Assembly (NCBI GenBank): GCA_949751835.1
Contig: CATKHK010000008.1
Span: 558,001 to 622,000 of the forward strand
DNA: 64,000 bases
Direction: 5' to 3'
Source of the DNA: Blepharisma japonicum
Lineage: Eukaryota; Ciliophora; Heterotrichea; Heterotrichida; Blepharismidae
Position 1 is the first letter of the stretch. Every line of letters begins with the position of its first letter. The notes beneath the pieces were generated by a model. That model was not told the origin of the DNA, made no database searches, and saw only the letters and a program-made list of their open reading frames with translations. Positions 52,891 to 63,766 of this stretch are shown here, one piece after another. A program made the position numbers and the translations under genes.

Positions 52891-53595
52891 ATGTCAAAAA
52901 GTTATTATCCTTTCCTAAAGCCTTCAAAACAGTCATGAGTACCTTGGAACAAGCTCACAACACGCTCATTCAGCCAAGATCTTAACAAAGTGCTAAGGTC
53001 TACAAGAACAAAAAGCTCATCAATGCAGAAAATTGCAGTCCCTAATTCTTTACAGATCTCCCCAATTAAACCAAAGCCTCCTAAGCATAGCCAAGACAAT
53101 TCTCCTACATTTTCAATAGATTCTTCCTGCAACATTTCTGCCGATTTTTATTTCCGTTTGCCTTCGTTTGTGAAAGATTTAGACTCAGATCGTACAAGAC
53201 CGAAAACTGCAAGGTCTAAAAGGAATGTCGAGGTCGGAGAAACGCCTGACTCTTTTATAGAAAACTACCACCCCATAAATAGAGCTTACTCAAAAGAGCA
53301 AACAGGGAGCATGCTAAAGAAAAAACTAGAACCAAGACAAATAAAAATAATTTTTAAGTCATTTCAAACAAAAAGATCTTTATCCCCAAAGAAAAGGCCT
53401 ATAGAATATTATTCAGCTAGAAAATCACAGAATAAAGAAAGTACAAGAAAAGAAGAGCCAGTTGTTGTAGGAAGTAAAGCAAAGAGATATTATATAGAAA
53501 AACCAATGACTGAAAGAGAAAGACATCGTGATTCGACAAGGACTGATATTTTCATGACGGATGAAATGTTTATGATGCCTAAGTTTTCAGTGTAA
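52891..53595 (+). CDS. Basic Ser/Arg/Lys-rich protein, 234 aa
   Basis: The frame starts MSKSYYPFLKPSKQSW (Trp by TGA) at ATG 52891 and ends at TAA 53595. The product is basic and mostly disordered, with repeated Lys/Arg-Ser patches (TKSSSMQKI, KTARSKRNVEV, KRSLSPKKRPIEYYSARK) that may be kinase or microtubule sites. Not recognised. Its start lies 30 bp from the divergent 1038-aa gene and its stop 13 bp from the convergent LRR gene, so its transcript must have very short UTRs or overlap those genes. Confidence 0.75.
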
Positions 53596-53608
53596 ATTAT
53601 TTTTATCA

Positions 53609-55384
53609 TTATTTTTTTGGTCTTCTTTTGTGGTTGTACGGTCTCACTGCTGGTGGGCCAATCATTAAAGCTATTTGAGGGTTTCCGTATGTTTTTTTCT
53701 CAGATCCGGTGCTATAATTTCTTGATCGATGTGAAGAAAGTGAAGTAGTCGATTCCATGTCTGATGAGTTTGTTTTTACTCGATTTTCTGCTTCTGATAT
53801 AAAATCAAGTACATCTACATAATTATTTGCTTTAATTTGTTTAGCAAGGTTAACTGGACAAGTTGTATTTGCGGAAAATGTTTTATACGATTTTTTTTCT
53901 TTTAACGGAACTCTTGATGTAAGTGATGGATTTCTTTCAATGGAATTTGATCTTTTCTTTGTAGGAGTATTTGATTTTGGGGGGTGTGATGCAGGAGTTT
54001 GTGAGCATCGAGCTCTCGCAGTTTCAATATCAGCTTGGATTTTTCCATTTTCAAAATAAAACTTTGGAGTCTCTTTTGTCATGTCTCTATAAGGTGACTC
54101 AAAAATTTCATTAGCTCTAATTGTACTCGATAAAGGGCTTTCATTAATGTCGCTATTTTTTGTAGCAGGAAGAGGAAGTTTTAGCAAATTTTGCTTCATC
54201 CTTATTGTAATTGGAGGTCTTTTGTCTGGACTATTTGTGAAAGCAAAAGATTTTAGGCTGGAAAATTCTGAAAAGGAAATAAAATCATCTGGATTTATTA
54301 CTGTAAGTTTTGGTAGTAGAATTTTGATTTCTTCATGGATTTTCTCTCTTGCTTCAATAGGATTGTCTTTAACAGAGAGCGTAGTGAGTTTTTGCATTAT
54401 CGATAAAGTTGCAATACTTTCTAGAGTCTCTATTGAATTCTTTGATATATCTAGTAGTGCAAGTTTGTCAATTTGGCACAAACTGTTCACATTTTTTAAA
54501 GAATTACTGTTCAGGTATAGTTCTATGAGATTTTTCACCTTCCACAGTCCTTTTAGAGCGTGGATTTTGTTATATCCTAAGTTTAAAAGTTTGAGATTTT
54601 GATGGGACTTGGACAGTTCAAATTCTTCAATTTCATTTGAGCTCAAATTCAAAATAATCAATGATTTAGGCAGCTCAAAGTTTTTCATAGATATTGAGTT
54701 TCCAGAAAGATTTAAATAAAGAAGATCATCATTTATCAATGGATTTGGGAAAGTCATTTTACCTGGCTGAAAAGAAAGATTTATTGAGTTTTGCTTTGTT
54801 GGCTCTTCACTTTTTGATTTTTTATTTAAAAAACTCAGTCCGCTCAATAGAATTTCGTCAGCTGAGCATGTTTTATTCTTTTCAATTTGTGGCGGTCGAA
54901 AATCTCTTGAAGAGAAAATATCCTCAGGCTGTAGTGTTTCTTTTATATTGTTACAATCTATGATGCTGCTTAATTGATCAATTGTGTCTGTAGTTTCTGA
55001 AGCTTTATCAAAGCCATTAATATCTCTTGCGCACGAAATCAATTGAAGAGGTCTGTTTTCTTCGAAATTGGTTTTTCGTTTAGAGGAGCCTATTTTGATT
55101 AAAGTGTCAAGAATTTGGTCTCATGAAAGCATGTCTTGTTTTAGGATTTCAAATTCAGATAAAATATCATTTACGGACAACGATTTTGATTTTGAAAATA
55201 AAATGTGTGATTGTTCGTCTTGCAAATTAAAACTGGCTGAGCATTTTTTTATTTCATCAGTAAATTTCTGTTTACTTATTTTTTCTATTTCTCTCTCTGT
55301 GGAAAATTTCTCACAAATCTGCTCTGCTGCTTTGAATCATTCCATTCGGCTCATCACGCCAATTGCATTTAAATTTGATTTCAT
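53609..55384 (-). CDS. Leucine-rich repeat protein with Ser-rich tail, 591 aa
   Basis: The frame opens MKSNLNAIGVMSRMEW (Trp by TGA) and reads to TAA. A leucine-rich repeat block (about residues 220-360) has five to six SDS22-like repeats: LLYLNLSGNSISM, LIILNLSSNEIEEFEL, LKLLNLGYNKIHALKGL, LIELYLNSNSLKNVNSL, LALLDISKNSIETLES, ending in a cap with LSVKDNPIEAREKI. This pattern is common in ciliary and centrosomal LRR proteins. The 110-residue N-terminal extension is helical, and the 230-residue C terminus is basic and Ser/Pro-rich (KSNTPTKKRSNSIERNPSL). Cytosolic; partner unknown. Confidence 0.88.
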
Positions 55385-55627
55385 TTATGTAATAAATAAA
55401 AGGGAAATAAAGTGATTTTTAAAATTATTTTAGTATATTATTTATTAGTAAAATTATTCGTATTTTACGTTCAATGAATTGATAATCAAAAAAAGTAAAA
55501 GAGGCATAAACAATTTAATTTTGTAAAATTAAAATTGTTTTAAGATTTAAGTGTCAAAGCTATAAAATTCAATAAAAACTCATAATTTATTGGATAGAAT
55601 TCTGTTTAAGATAAGAATAATCCTTAC

Positions 55628-57694
55628 TTAATCGAATGAAACCTGGGGATCATTTTCAAACATAAAGCTTCTCAAGACGATAGGTCCACTAAAAAGCCCA
55701 TTCCCACCACGATAGGTGTCTATAAAATAATCTTCTTCATCTAAAGCTATCTCTGAAAAATCATCCTCAGTATGCCAAGTCACCATAGGAGAATCCTCAT
55801 TTTCAGCTATGGAGTTATTCAAATTTGTGCCTGTTGTATAACTCGCTGCTGTATTTTCATCAGATGCTATAGAGCACCTCAACTCGGTCTTTACTCTTTT
55901 TTTGGAAAGAAAGCTGTTATTAGCAAATATTTGTTTTTCCTGAACTGAAGGTCTAGATGGTTTTTCATTTATTTCAATAGCGAATTTTCTTGGCTTTTTT
56001 TTAGTTTTTTTGCTTTTATTAGTCTTTTCTAGTTTAATCTGCTGTGGCTCAGAACAAATTTCTTGGGTAATTTGCTGCTCAATCTGTTTTTCTTCCTCTT
56101 TTTTCTGGAGGAAATATGGAGGATCATAAGTTTGTGGGATCCAAATAAAATTCTCTTTTATTTCAAATTTCGAAGATACTATGGTAAATTTTAAAGAATT
56201 TAGTCTTTTGGTTTTGCACACATCCCGACCTAAAGTGAGTGAAAGAGCCAATGTAATTGAAAAAATAAATAATATAACTATTTCAATCCCTCTTAATGTA
56301 TATAGTTTAAAGTTGACATATGCAGATTTTTCAATAATATGAGCTGGAAAATTCAAATTGATGCCAATTTCTATGATTTCAATATCTGTATAGATTTCCA
56401 TATGATAATTAGCTGAAAATTCATGAAAATCTGGCGCATATAGCAAGCTGATCTTATAAGAAGACCCAGGATCAATTTTTATGCTTTCACCGCAAGGATA
56501 AAGAATAAATCCATGCATCTCACAACTAGCCCCATCTAAATAAATACCCTTAATTGATACTTGTATCTCCCCTGAGTTTAAAAGTGTAAATTCCTTTCTA
56601 AAAAATAGCTCATCATCTAATCTATCATTTTCTGATATATGGAAATTTAGTAACCCAGATTTAGATTCAAGGATATTCAGACTATAAGAAATTCCTTCAG
56701 CAGCAATTTTTATGTGCTGCACCAATTTAGAACCGTTTCTAATAAAAAGTGAAGCTGAATATTTTTTTGCATAATTTGGCTGGAAAACTAATGTTCCAAT
56801 ATTACCTATACTATGAGGAGGTATTATGACAATTCTATGTTTTTCCAAATAGAATGGAAAATCCATTGATTTTTTTTCATATGAATTTGATAAAAATGAT
56901 ATTTCATCAAAGTCCTGGTTTCCAAAGCCAAGTCCACTTATAATTTTCCCATACAAATTAACACTTTCTAGAGTCCGTTTAAGCTTTGGTGATTTTCTAT
57001 TAGTAAGTGTTTTGATTATTTCAATTTCAGTGTCTTTTTCACATTCAGATGATTTGGGCAAATGCTCAAACTCATCTTCTTCATAGTAATTAAAATCATT
57101 TTTGCAGTGTTTATAATTCATATGAATATTAGCCGGAGCTACAAATAATTCAACAAATGCAGGGTCATCTGATGTATTTTCGAATTCTATTGTTTTTTCA
57201 TTTTTATTTTCAATACTGACTTTTCCTAGATTAATTTCTGAATATTGAAGATTTTCATTAATTTCACTGATTTCTTTGTATGTGATAGATTTTGGCTTCC
57301 TCCTCAGGTCATTATTCAAGCTAGTAATCTTCTTATTTCCACTGATAAAGATATCAGGAAAAGGATTTGAAGAATTTTCAAACATATTTAATCATTGGTT
57401 TTTCAATCAATCAGGCATAATTTCTAAAATTTCAGGCACCAAATATTCATTCATTTCAGTCATTGAAATATTGCGTAGATGCATGTCTTCGCATTTAATT
57501 GAATGGAATAATGAAGTTGGGTCATTAGGATTAAAAAAAGGCAATGGATGTTTTGAGTTTTGAAAATTGGTGGCTTGATTCGGAGAGGGATTTGAAGTTC
57601 AGAATAGCTGCGAGCAGGATATTAAGGCTGAAACAGTACTGGATAGGCAAACTAAAGTAAATAAAAAAGTCATCATGTATATTTTTATTATCAT
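55628..57694 (-). CDS. TMEM131-like secretory membrane protein, 688 aa
   Basis: A signal peptide (MIIKIYMMTFLFTLVCLSSTVSA) is followed by a luminal part of about 430 residues built of beta strands, with phrases typical of the TMEM131 Ig-like region: FENTSDDPAFVELFV, IPPHSIGNIGTLVFQP, YSASLFIRNGSKLV, RKEFTLLNSGEIQVSI. One membrane segment (GIEIVILFIFSITLALSL) lies at about 460-480. A charged cytosolic tail follows (TNKSKKTKKKPRKFAIE). TMEM131 in animals helps secretion of collagen through a COPII link; the ciliate role is unknown. Several Trp codons near the N terminus are TGA (LFWTSN, PDWLKNQW). Confidence 0.65.
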
Positions 57695-58217
57695 TAATGA
57701 TAAGAAACAGAATATTTGCTAGGTATTAAAAAGAGCCTTATTGAACCTTCCGTGAAAATATTAAATTTGATTACCTTTTTAGAACGGTTACGCACATTTC
57801 ATTGGAATATAAAATGAATTATCTTTTCATTAAGATGATTATTTAAAATTCATAAAAGGAGTTCTTCTAATATGTTATTTTTCATATTATCGATCTCTAA
57901 AATATAAACTAAGTTTATTGAACTTAAATAAATAGAATTGTTAATTTAAATATGAAATTAATAGAATACTTAAAACAATTTTATTATTAATGTCTATTAA
58001 AAAATCAATTAATCTATCTTCTATATAATATCAAGAACTGATTTTGCTTAACTTGATTTAATTTTAAAGAGTCGCTCTAAGCAAGCTTTTAAGAGCATTT
58101 AAATAATCATTAATATTTTGGGATTTATTTCATTCTCATCAATTTTAGCAGTTTTCAAATATTTTATTTAAAAATAATAGTTAGATAATTAATTGTTTTT
58201 GTTAAATATAATTAAAG
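57695..58217. other. Intergenic, AT-rich
   Basis: Gap upstream of the TMEM131-like gene. Nothing recognised. Confidence 0.5.
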
Positions 58218-60005
58218 CTAATTTTTCGAAGCTTGCATCAAAAAAATATAAATTGAATCTATAGGTATAAAAGTAAAATCTGCGTTTACCCATTTCATTT
58301 CATTCCCAACAAATACTCCTATTTTTTGTCTTTTCAAGGTACTAGAAGCATTACTTTTTACTATTTCAACAATTTTATTCAACAACTCATGCGAATTTTC
58401 AAATATTTCATTTATTATAGTGCCTACAATCCTTTCCTGTTTAAGATTGAATAATTCTGCAGCATGAATATTTGCTTTTAAAATAAGTCCTTCACAGTTA
58501 ACATGCAAAATTGCTTCTTTGGTAGCTTGAAAACAAACTTCATTTAAATCTGAAGTTTGTAAAATCCCTTCCAAATTACTTGAAGCTGTCATTAAATTTT
58601 CATAAATAGATAAAAAATTTATTAAAACCCTTTCGCTATTTTCCTTGAATTTATTAACGCCAGCCTTATTAAGGCATAAAATAGCACCTTTCTGATTTAT
58701 TGGATAGCATAAAGCTTCTTTAAATTTGAAATTGCTATCAAATTTAAGATCTGGATGATTTTCTGCATTAGTTATAATGATTGGGTTTTGAGACATCAAA
58801 GCTTCATTTGCTATTAAATCACTAGCAGAATTAGGCTCTACACCTAATAATATTGTGCTGGATATCTCTTTATTATTTTCATTATAAGTATAAATAGCAA
58901 CCCCATCACAGTTCAGCTGGGACTTTAAGCAGTTTGTCAAAGAATTCAATACAGGATTAACTAAGGAATCTTTAGATCTCTCAATATATCTATCTGAGGT
59001 AATTTTAAATTTAGATAATTCTTTCAATAAATAGGTAGCCATTCCTATTGATAGTTGCTTTACAATTTGTTCAAAAATTGGTAAATCTTCAGATGAAAAT
59101 TTAGTCCTCTTATTTATGCACTCTAAAATTCCAATAAGCTGGTCTCCCACCTTTAAAGGATAGCACAGCACATTATTCACGCTTGTTCCACATATTTTTT
59201 CATATTTCCAATCAAATCGAAAATCATCCGCAGCTTCGTTCATAAAAAATGGTTTTTCGCAAGAATATGAGAAATGGCCAAAATCTTTATTGACAACAAT
59301 TTGTTCAGCTATTTCTGTATTAATTGCTTTACAATAAAATTGATTTGACTCTTCATCATATAAGAAAACAGTTACCCTTTCAATTTCTAAGATATCTGAA
59401 ATCATTTCGAGTACCCTCGGAAGAAAAACGTTTTCATAATTCTGAAAAGCCACGTTTCTTAATGATATAAAGAAACTTAGAGATTCAAATAAAATTGCTC
59501 TTATTTTTGAATAACTTTCCTGCTTTAAGCTTTTTGTCACTGGCTTCATGTCTTTTCTACTAAATTGGGCATCTAAAATCATTTTTAAAAACAAAGAGCC
59601 CGTAAAAGACTTATATAAAGCAATTTCATCTTCAAAGATTGATGATTTTGTACTAGAAGAAGGCAAAGCTTGCGATGATAATTTTCTTAGAGTTGCAGCA
59701 TCGTAACTTTGATTAAGCCCTCTAGGTTTGTGCTTCCTTGTAGACTTGTATGAGGTTTTCGGTTTTTGGTTTATATATGGCATCATTCTTACATGTATTT
59801 CTTCATCTTCACTTGGAAGTGCAGGCAATGAAGGTAAACTTTCATGCAATTCATCAGTTATGTACTTTATCAACAAATCAACAGTTTGCTTTAAATTAAT
59901 ATTATTTTCTTCAAGAGTTCTAATTTGCTTTTCATATAGTTTGATAGTTTTTTGCTGAGTTCTAATCAATGAAACTTTTTCTGATAAATTGCTTTGAGGA
60001 TCCAT
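58218..60005 (-). CDS. Tandem GAF domain protein with PAS-like C terminus, 595 aa
   Basis: The N terminus has a short coiled coil (about 10-50) and a basic linker. GAF-A (about 195-330) shows DILEIERVTVFLYDEESN, DFRFDWKYEKICG and NVLCYPLKVGDQLIGILECIN. GAF-B (about 345-470) shows LNCDGVAIYTYNE and EALCYPINQKGAILCLN. A PAS-like end (LNEVCFQATKEAILHVNCEG) finishes the protein. No PDE, cyclase or kinase domain follows; the frame ends in TAG. It could be a cyclic-nucleotide-binding regulatory subunit or scaffold. No TGA codon. Confidence 0.88.
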   Translation of the reverse strand: MDPQSNLSEKVSLIRTQQKTIKLYEKQIRTLEENNINLKQTVDLLIKYITDELHESLPSLPALPSEDEEIHVRMMPYINQKPKTSYKSTRKHKPRGLNQSYDAATLRKLSSQALPSSSTKSSIFEDEIALYKSFTGSLFLKMILDAQFSRKDMKPVTKSLKQESYSKIRAILFESLSFFISLRNVAFQNYENVFLPRVLEMISDILEIERVTVFLYDEESNQFYCKAINTEIAEQIVVNKDFGHFSYSCEKPFFMNEAADDFRFDWKYEKICGTSVNNVLCYPLKVGDQLIGILECINKRTKFSSEDLPIFEQIVKQLSIGMATYLLKELSKFKITSDRYIERSKDSLVNPVLNSLTNCLKSQLNCDGVAIYTYNENNKEISSTILLGVEPNSASDLIANEALMSQNPIIITNAENHPDLKFDSNFKFKEALCYPINQKGAILCLNKAGVNKFKENSERVLINFLSIYENLMTASSNLEGILQTSDLNEVCFQATKEAILHVNCEGLILKANIHAAELFNLKQERIVGTIINEIFENSHELLNKIVEIVKSNASSTLKRQKIGVFVGNEMKWVNADFTFIPIDSIYIFLMQASKN

Positions 60006-60581
60006 CTTGATAAGATTATTTAAGAAATAAAGTGAAGATGGATTAAATTAAAAAATGAATTTTATAATAAAAAACTGATTTCATTTTCAAAGGAAGGATT
60101 GAATATTATCAGATTAATTTGAAAAAGTATTCCAAAGCTTTTTGGGATAATTAAAGCATTTATTATAATTAACTGTTGCACAGCAAAATTTGATACTGTG
60201 CTTTAGTAAAGGCTGAATTCATTACTTAGTAAGAAATTCATAATTTACTAATTTTCGTAATAAAAAGATAAAATCAAATGTGATATCTTCTACTAATTCA
60301 TTAAATCGAACATAAGAAATAAGATAGATTTTTCCTTTAAAAAAGTATATCCATAATAAATATATCGTCTAGCCTAATTTTATGTAGATCTTTTCAACAT
60401 TTTTCTTAGGAATAAATTATTTCATATCAATTTCATATTTTTTAATAAAATTTACTAGCTCAATTATTTCTGGAAGCTTTACTCAGCAACTAAGATAATA
60501 TGGATAATTATTAAATTTCTTTTGATTAATTATATTAGTTAACTTTCCTCACGAAATAGACATTATTAGACAAAGATATGA
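60006..60581. other. Intergenic, AT-rich
   Basis: Gap between minus-strand genes. A 48-codon frame on the minus strand (60563-60417, two TGA) starts MSISWGKLTNIINQKKF; its length is not beyond chance for this AT content, so it is not called a gene. Confidence 0.45.
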
Positions 60582-61076
60582 TTAAGCCTGTAATGGATGA
60601 CTGTATAAAATATCAGTTGGCAATTGTACTGAATTTGAAGGACCAGAAATTGGTGGAAGAAAAATTTGTTCCTCCTCCAACTTAATGCCAGGAATAATGT
60701 TTTTTTGCTCTAATAACGAAGGAAACATGCTAAGGCAATGTGAAAGCTTTAAATAATATCTTCCGCTTACATTCTCTTCTATTCTTGATGCGTAACTCTT
60801 AATAGCAACGTGTATCCTTTTATGAGCTGAAAGTTGACTGCCCTGCCTAAATTTCATCCCACAGCCTGGCTCTTGGCAAACATAAGGTTTTTCCCCAGAG
60901 TGTGTGAATAAATGCTCATTCAAGTTTTGTTTTGATGATAAAATCTTCAAGCAATGAGGGCACTGGTATTTTTTATCTTGCATGTGCAAAGCCTCCACAT
61001 GTCGATCCAAATTAAATTTATTTTTGTAAGATCTATTGCAACCTTCAATAGGGCAATTAAAGACCATGTCTTTCAT
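60582..61076 (-). CDS. C2H2 zinc-finger protein, three fingers, 164 aa
   Basis: Three C2H2 fingers fill residues 8-93: FNCPIEGCNRSYKNKFNLDR, YQCPHCLKILSSKQNLNEH and YVCQEPGCGMKFRQGSQLSA, joined by linkers of which one is the classic HSGEKPYVC. Fingers 1 and 3 have the four-residue Cys spacing of TFIIIA type. This layout fits a sequence-specific DNA-binding protein. The C-terminal 70 residues are not a known domain. The ATG at 61076 is the first in frame; no TGA Trp occurs. It faces the secreted Cys-rich gene across 732 bp. Confidence 0.9.
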   Translation of the reverse strand: MKDMVFNCPIEGCNRSYKNKFNLDRHVEALHMQDKKYQCPHCLKILSSKQNLNEHLFTHSGEKPYVCQEPGCGMKFRQGSQLSAHKRIHVAIKSYASRIEENVSGRYYLKLSHCLSMFPSLLEQKNIIPGIKLEEEQIFLPPISGPSNSVQLPTDILYSHPLQA

Positions 61077-61808
61077 AATATTCAATTTATAAACGGAACC
61101 GGCTTGACTGACTTAAATTCTTGTCAAATATGGAGAGAAGAATCTATTTTGCTTAGAAATTTTCTCCGGATGAGAAAATCTGGCAGATTATTAAAGTATT
61201 TTAATTAAAAGAAAGGTTTTTTTGAAAACGAAGATCCTTGCAATAGTTCCTAGAGCTAAAAAAAATTTAATAAATTATTAAAGCTTTTATGCTCTAATAA
61301 TGATTCTTGATGAAAGGCCTCTAGGTAATAATTTGATATTGCAACTAAATTAAGTGCAAGGTAAAAATAAGTTTGAAAGAGTTAGAAGATTAGCAGAGGT
61401 TTTATTGGTTTTATTATTTACATAAAATGGATTTATAACTATTGATAATTATTAAGCTTAATTTATTATAAGAAAGATAATTCCTAATGAAAATATAAAA
61501 CTAAATAATTATAATATTTATTAATTCTAATATTTTTAATGATTGATTATCATTAAAATTAAAATTAAAGGATTCATTATTTTTTCTCATGGAACTTAAT
61601 GATCCAAATACTCAGATTATGATTCACCTGCTTAAAAGGGAGGAAAATAAATCAACAGGCTACCAATAATAATTTAATTCCTTTTTCAAATTTTTTGAAA
61701 CCGTTGCTTCCTATATTAAGTAAACCATCCTACCATTGCTAAGCCTTGTACATATGCTTTAAATATTAAATATTTATCCATATCTTTTAATCTATTAAAT
61801 AATTTGAA
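61077..61808. other. Intergenic, divergent promoters, possible short frame
   Basis: The longest gene-free stretch. It holds one short plus frame at 61588-61668 (26 aa, MELNDPNTQIMIHLLKREEN) that is more protein-like in composition than its surroundings but too short to call. Otherwise AT-rich. Confidence 0.45.
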
Positions 61809-62855
61809 ATGGCTTCTTTCTTCATTTTCATGTTTTCAACTGCCTTTTCTTCCACAATTTCACAAAATTATTGCTGATCATTCAAATGCAAAGACAGTGT
61901 AATGGCTTGAGATACTAATACCTGCATATATCCTTCAATTTTTCAATCAACTTATTTTTTAAATCCATGCTCTTATCCTTTATACTGCCCTTCAACTCAA
62001 GCTAGCCAACAAAATATAACATGTATAGAAAGGCCAGCTAATCAATACGAATCATATCCAGGAGAGCCTTGCAACCAAACAACTGATTGTGCTTATGGAA
62101 ATTGTGTAATTGATAAATGTGTGGGATCTTTAAGATCTGAGTCCTGCTCATCTCATGCAGATTGCGATGTAGGTCTTCGGTGTTATAAAACTAGATGCAC
62201 ATCTTTAATTAAAGCTGGGGAAACTGGATGTACAAGTGATTATGACTGCGTCCCAAATTCTGGATGTAATGTTATAGGATTTACAGGAACCTGCATTGAA
62301 TATTTTTCTTTGCCATCTGGATCTTATATATCAAGCTGCTCAAGAAGTAAGCAGGCAGGTGTTAATTATTTATGCAGCTCAGGAGTTTGCTTAATGGGTT
62401 CATTTTTTACAAGTATAGGAACTTGTATAGATGCTCCAGTATCAAAGCAGATAAATCCTCAGATTTGTAGTAATGATAATGATTGTGCTGGAAGCACATC
62501 CTCTTATCAATTTAGTTCGACATGTACATGTGGAATAAACCCTTATGGGACTTCTTATTGCCAGCCCTTTTATGGAGATATCCCATATCTTGATTACTTT
62601 GCTTTATTAAAAAACTTTATGAATTCTTCAGCATTAGAGAGCTGCAATACATTAAGAAGATTTAATGAAAATTGCTGAAAATTAACCAATGAGTCTGAAT
62701 CTTTAATTTCAGCTAAATTTTTAGCTGAAAATTACCCACTGCTACAAAATAATGATGATTGCACAGAAATAATTTATTTTAAAGACTACTATGGAATTGA
62801 AGAAAATGCTATAAAGCTTCTATTGAGCATAATCGTCTTCATAATAATAATTTAA
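61809..62855 (+). CDS. Secreted Cys-rich protein, probable GPI-anchored surface protein, 348 aa
   Basis: A signal peptide (MASFFIFMFSTAFSSTIS) is followed by about 28 Cys in repeated units of the type CNQTTDCAYGNCVIDKC, CSSHADCDVGLRCYKTRC, CTSDYDCVPNSGC and CSNDNDCAGS, a Dickkopf-N-like pattern common in ciliate surface proteins. The last 14 residues are purely hydrophobic (AIKLLLSIIVFIIII) without a cytosolic tail, which suits a GPI-attachment signal. Trp codons are TGA (CWSF, AWDT, NCWKL). It ends at TAA 62855, one base before the ATG of the next gene. Role as coat, adhesin or mating-related protein cannot be decided. Confidence 0.87.
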
Positions 62856-62856
62856 G

Positions 62857-63661
62857 ATGGCTGCTCGAATATTTAAACAGGCTCCTTTTTTGAATATTCG
62901 TGATAAAGAATCTATTGGAGCCAGTCCACTAGACACAAGCTATTATCCTTTCAACGAAACAATATGAGTAAATTTTATCTAAGTACACAATGGGAAAACA
63001 ATTTGGAAATGGCTCATCTGTTACCGAGGTTTTGACTTCAGACACAGTAGCTAGAAAAATTGCAAAACAAAGAGACATGCTAATTAACCACAAAGAAATT
63101 GCTATCGTAGGAAGGTCAAATTGTGGAAAGTCCAGTTTAATTAATGCTCTTGTAAACGAAAAAGTTGCGATTGCATCCAAAACTCCAGGAAGGACTCAGC
63201 AATTAATTTATCATACCCTTGGGTTTAAATCACCTTTTATTGTTAGTTTAGTTGATGCTCCTGGCTATGGATTTGCAAGTGCTCCAGATGCAGAATTGGA
63301 GAAATGGAAAAAACTTACATCAATTTATTTCAGCTCAGCTGCAAATTTATTTAGGACAATTATTTTATTAGATGCAAGAAGAGGCATGATGGGGACTGAT
63401 AAAATGCTTATGGATTGGCTGGATACTTTAGCTAGACCATATACCATTTGTTTGACAAAAGCTGACTTAATAAGTGATACAAAAATAAAAGACTCACTGA
63501 ATGTTATAGGGGATTATATTAGAGATCGTAAGAAATGTTCTGATTTGGTTCTTGTCACCAGCTCAAAGTAATGCATAATTAGATTTAATTATGGAATAAG
63601 AGAAATGCAAGCCTATTTATCGTACACAATGGTAACGAATGAAATGACTCAGATTAATTAA
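62857..63661 (+). CDS. EngB/YihA-type GTPase (GTPBP8-like), two introns, 257 aa
   Basis: A TRAFAC GTPase of the EngB family, which helps assemble the large ribosomal subunit in bacteria and organelles. G1 is GRSNCGKSS, G2 region TPGRTQ, G3 DAPGYG, G4 TKAD, G5 TSSK. A 45-residue N-terminal extension (MAARIFKQAPFLNIRDKES) without acidic residues at its start suggests mitochondrial import. The frame needs a 16-nt intron at 62968-62983 (just after a TGA Trp) and a 15-nt intron at 63568-63582, which adds the typical end NYGIREMQAYLSYTM. Its ATG is 1 bp after the stop of the Cys-rich gene. Confidence 0.92.
62968..62983 (+). other. 16-nt intron 1 of the EngB gene
   Basis: GTAAATTTTATCTAAG; it follows a TGA Trp and rejoins YTMGKQFG, bypassing TAA. 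A start at ATG 62990 would avoid it, so it is slightly less sure than intron 2. Confidence 0.78.
63568..63582 (+). other. 15-nt intron 2 of the EngB gene
   Basis: GTAATGCATAATTAG; removal restores the conserved C-terminal helix after G5. Confidence 0.93.
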
Positions 63662-63766
63662 TTATAAGCATTAAAAATAGCAAGTGTAAAATTTTTTAAG
63701 ATTGACAAAAATTATTGAAAAGAACCAAAAGATAGCTCTGTACCATAAATTAATCTAAAATCTTAG

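Noticed and set aside
60417-60563. 48-codon minus frame starting MSISWGKLTN
   Set aside because: Length is within chance for this AT content and no homology is known to me.
61588-61668. 26-codon plus frame MELNDPNTQIMIHLL
   Set aside because: Protein-like composition but too short, and no 15-16 nt intron extends it.
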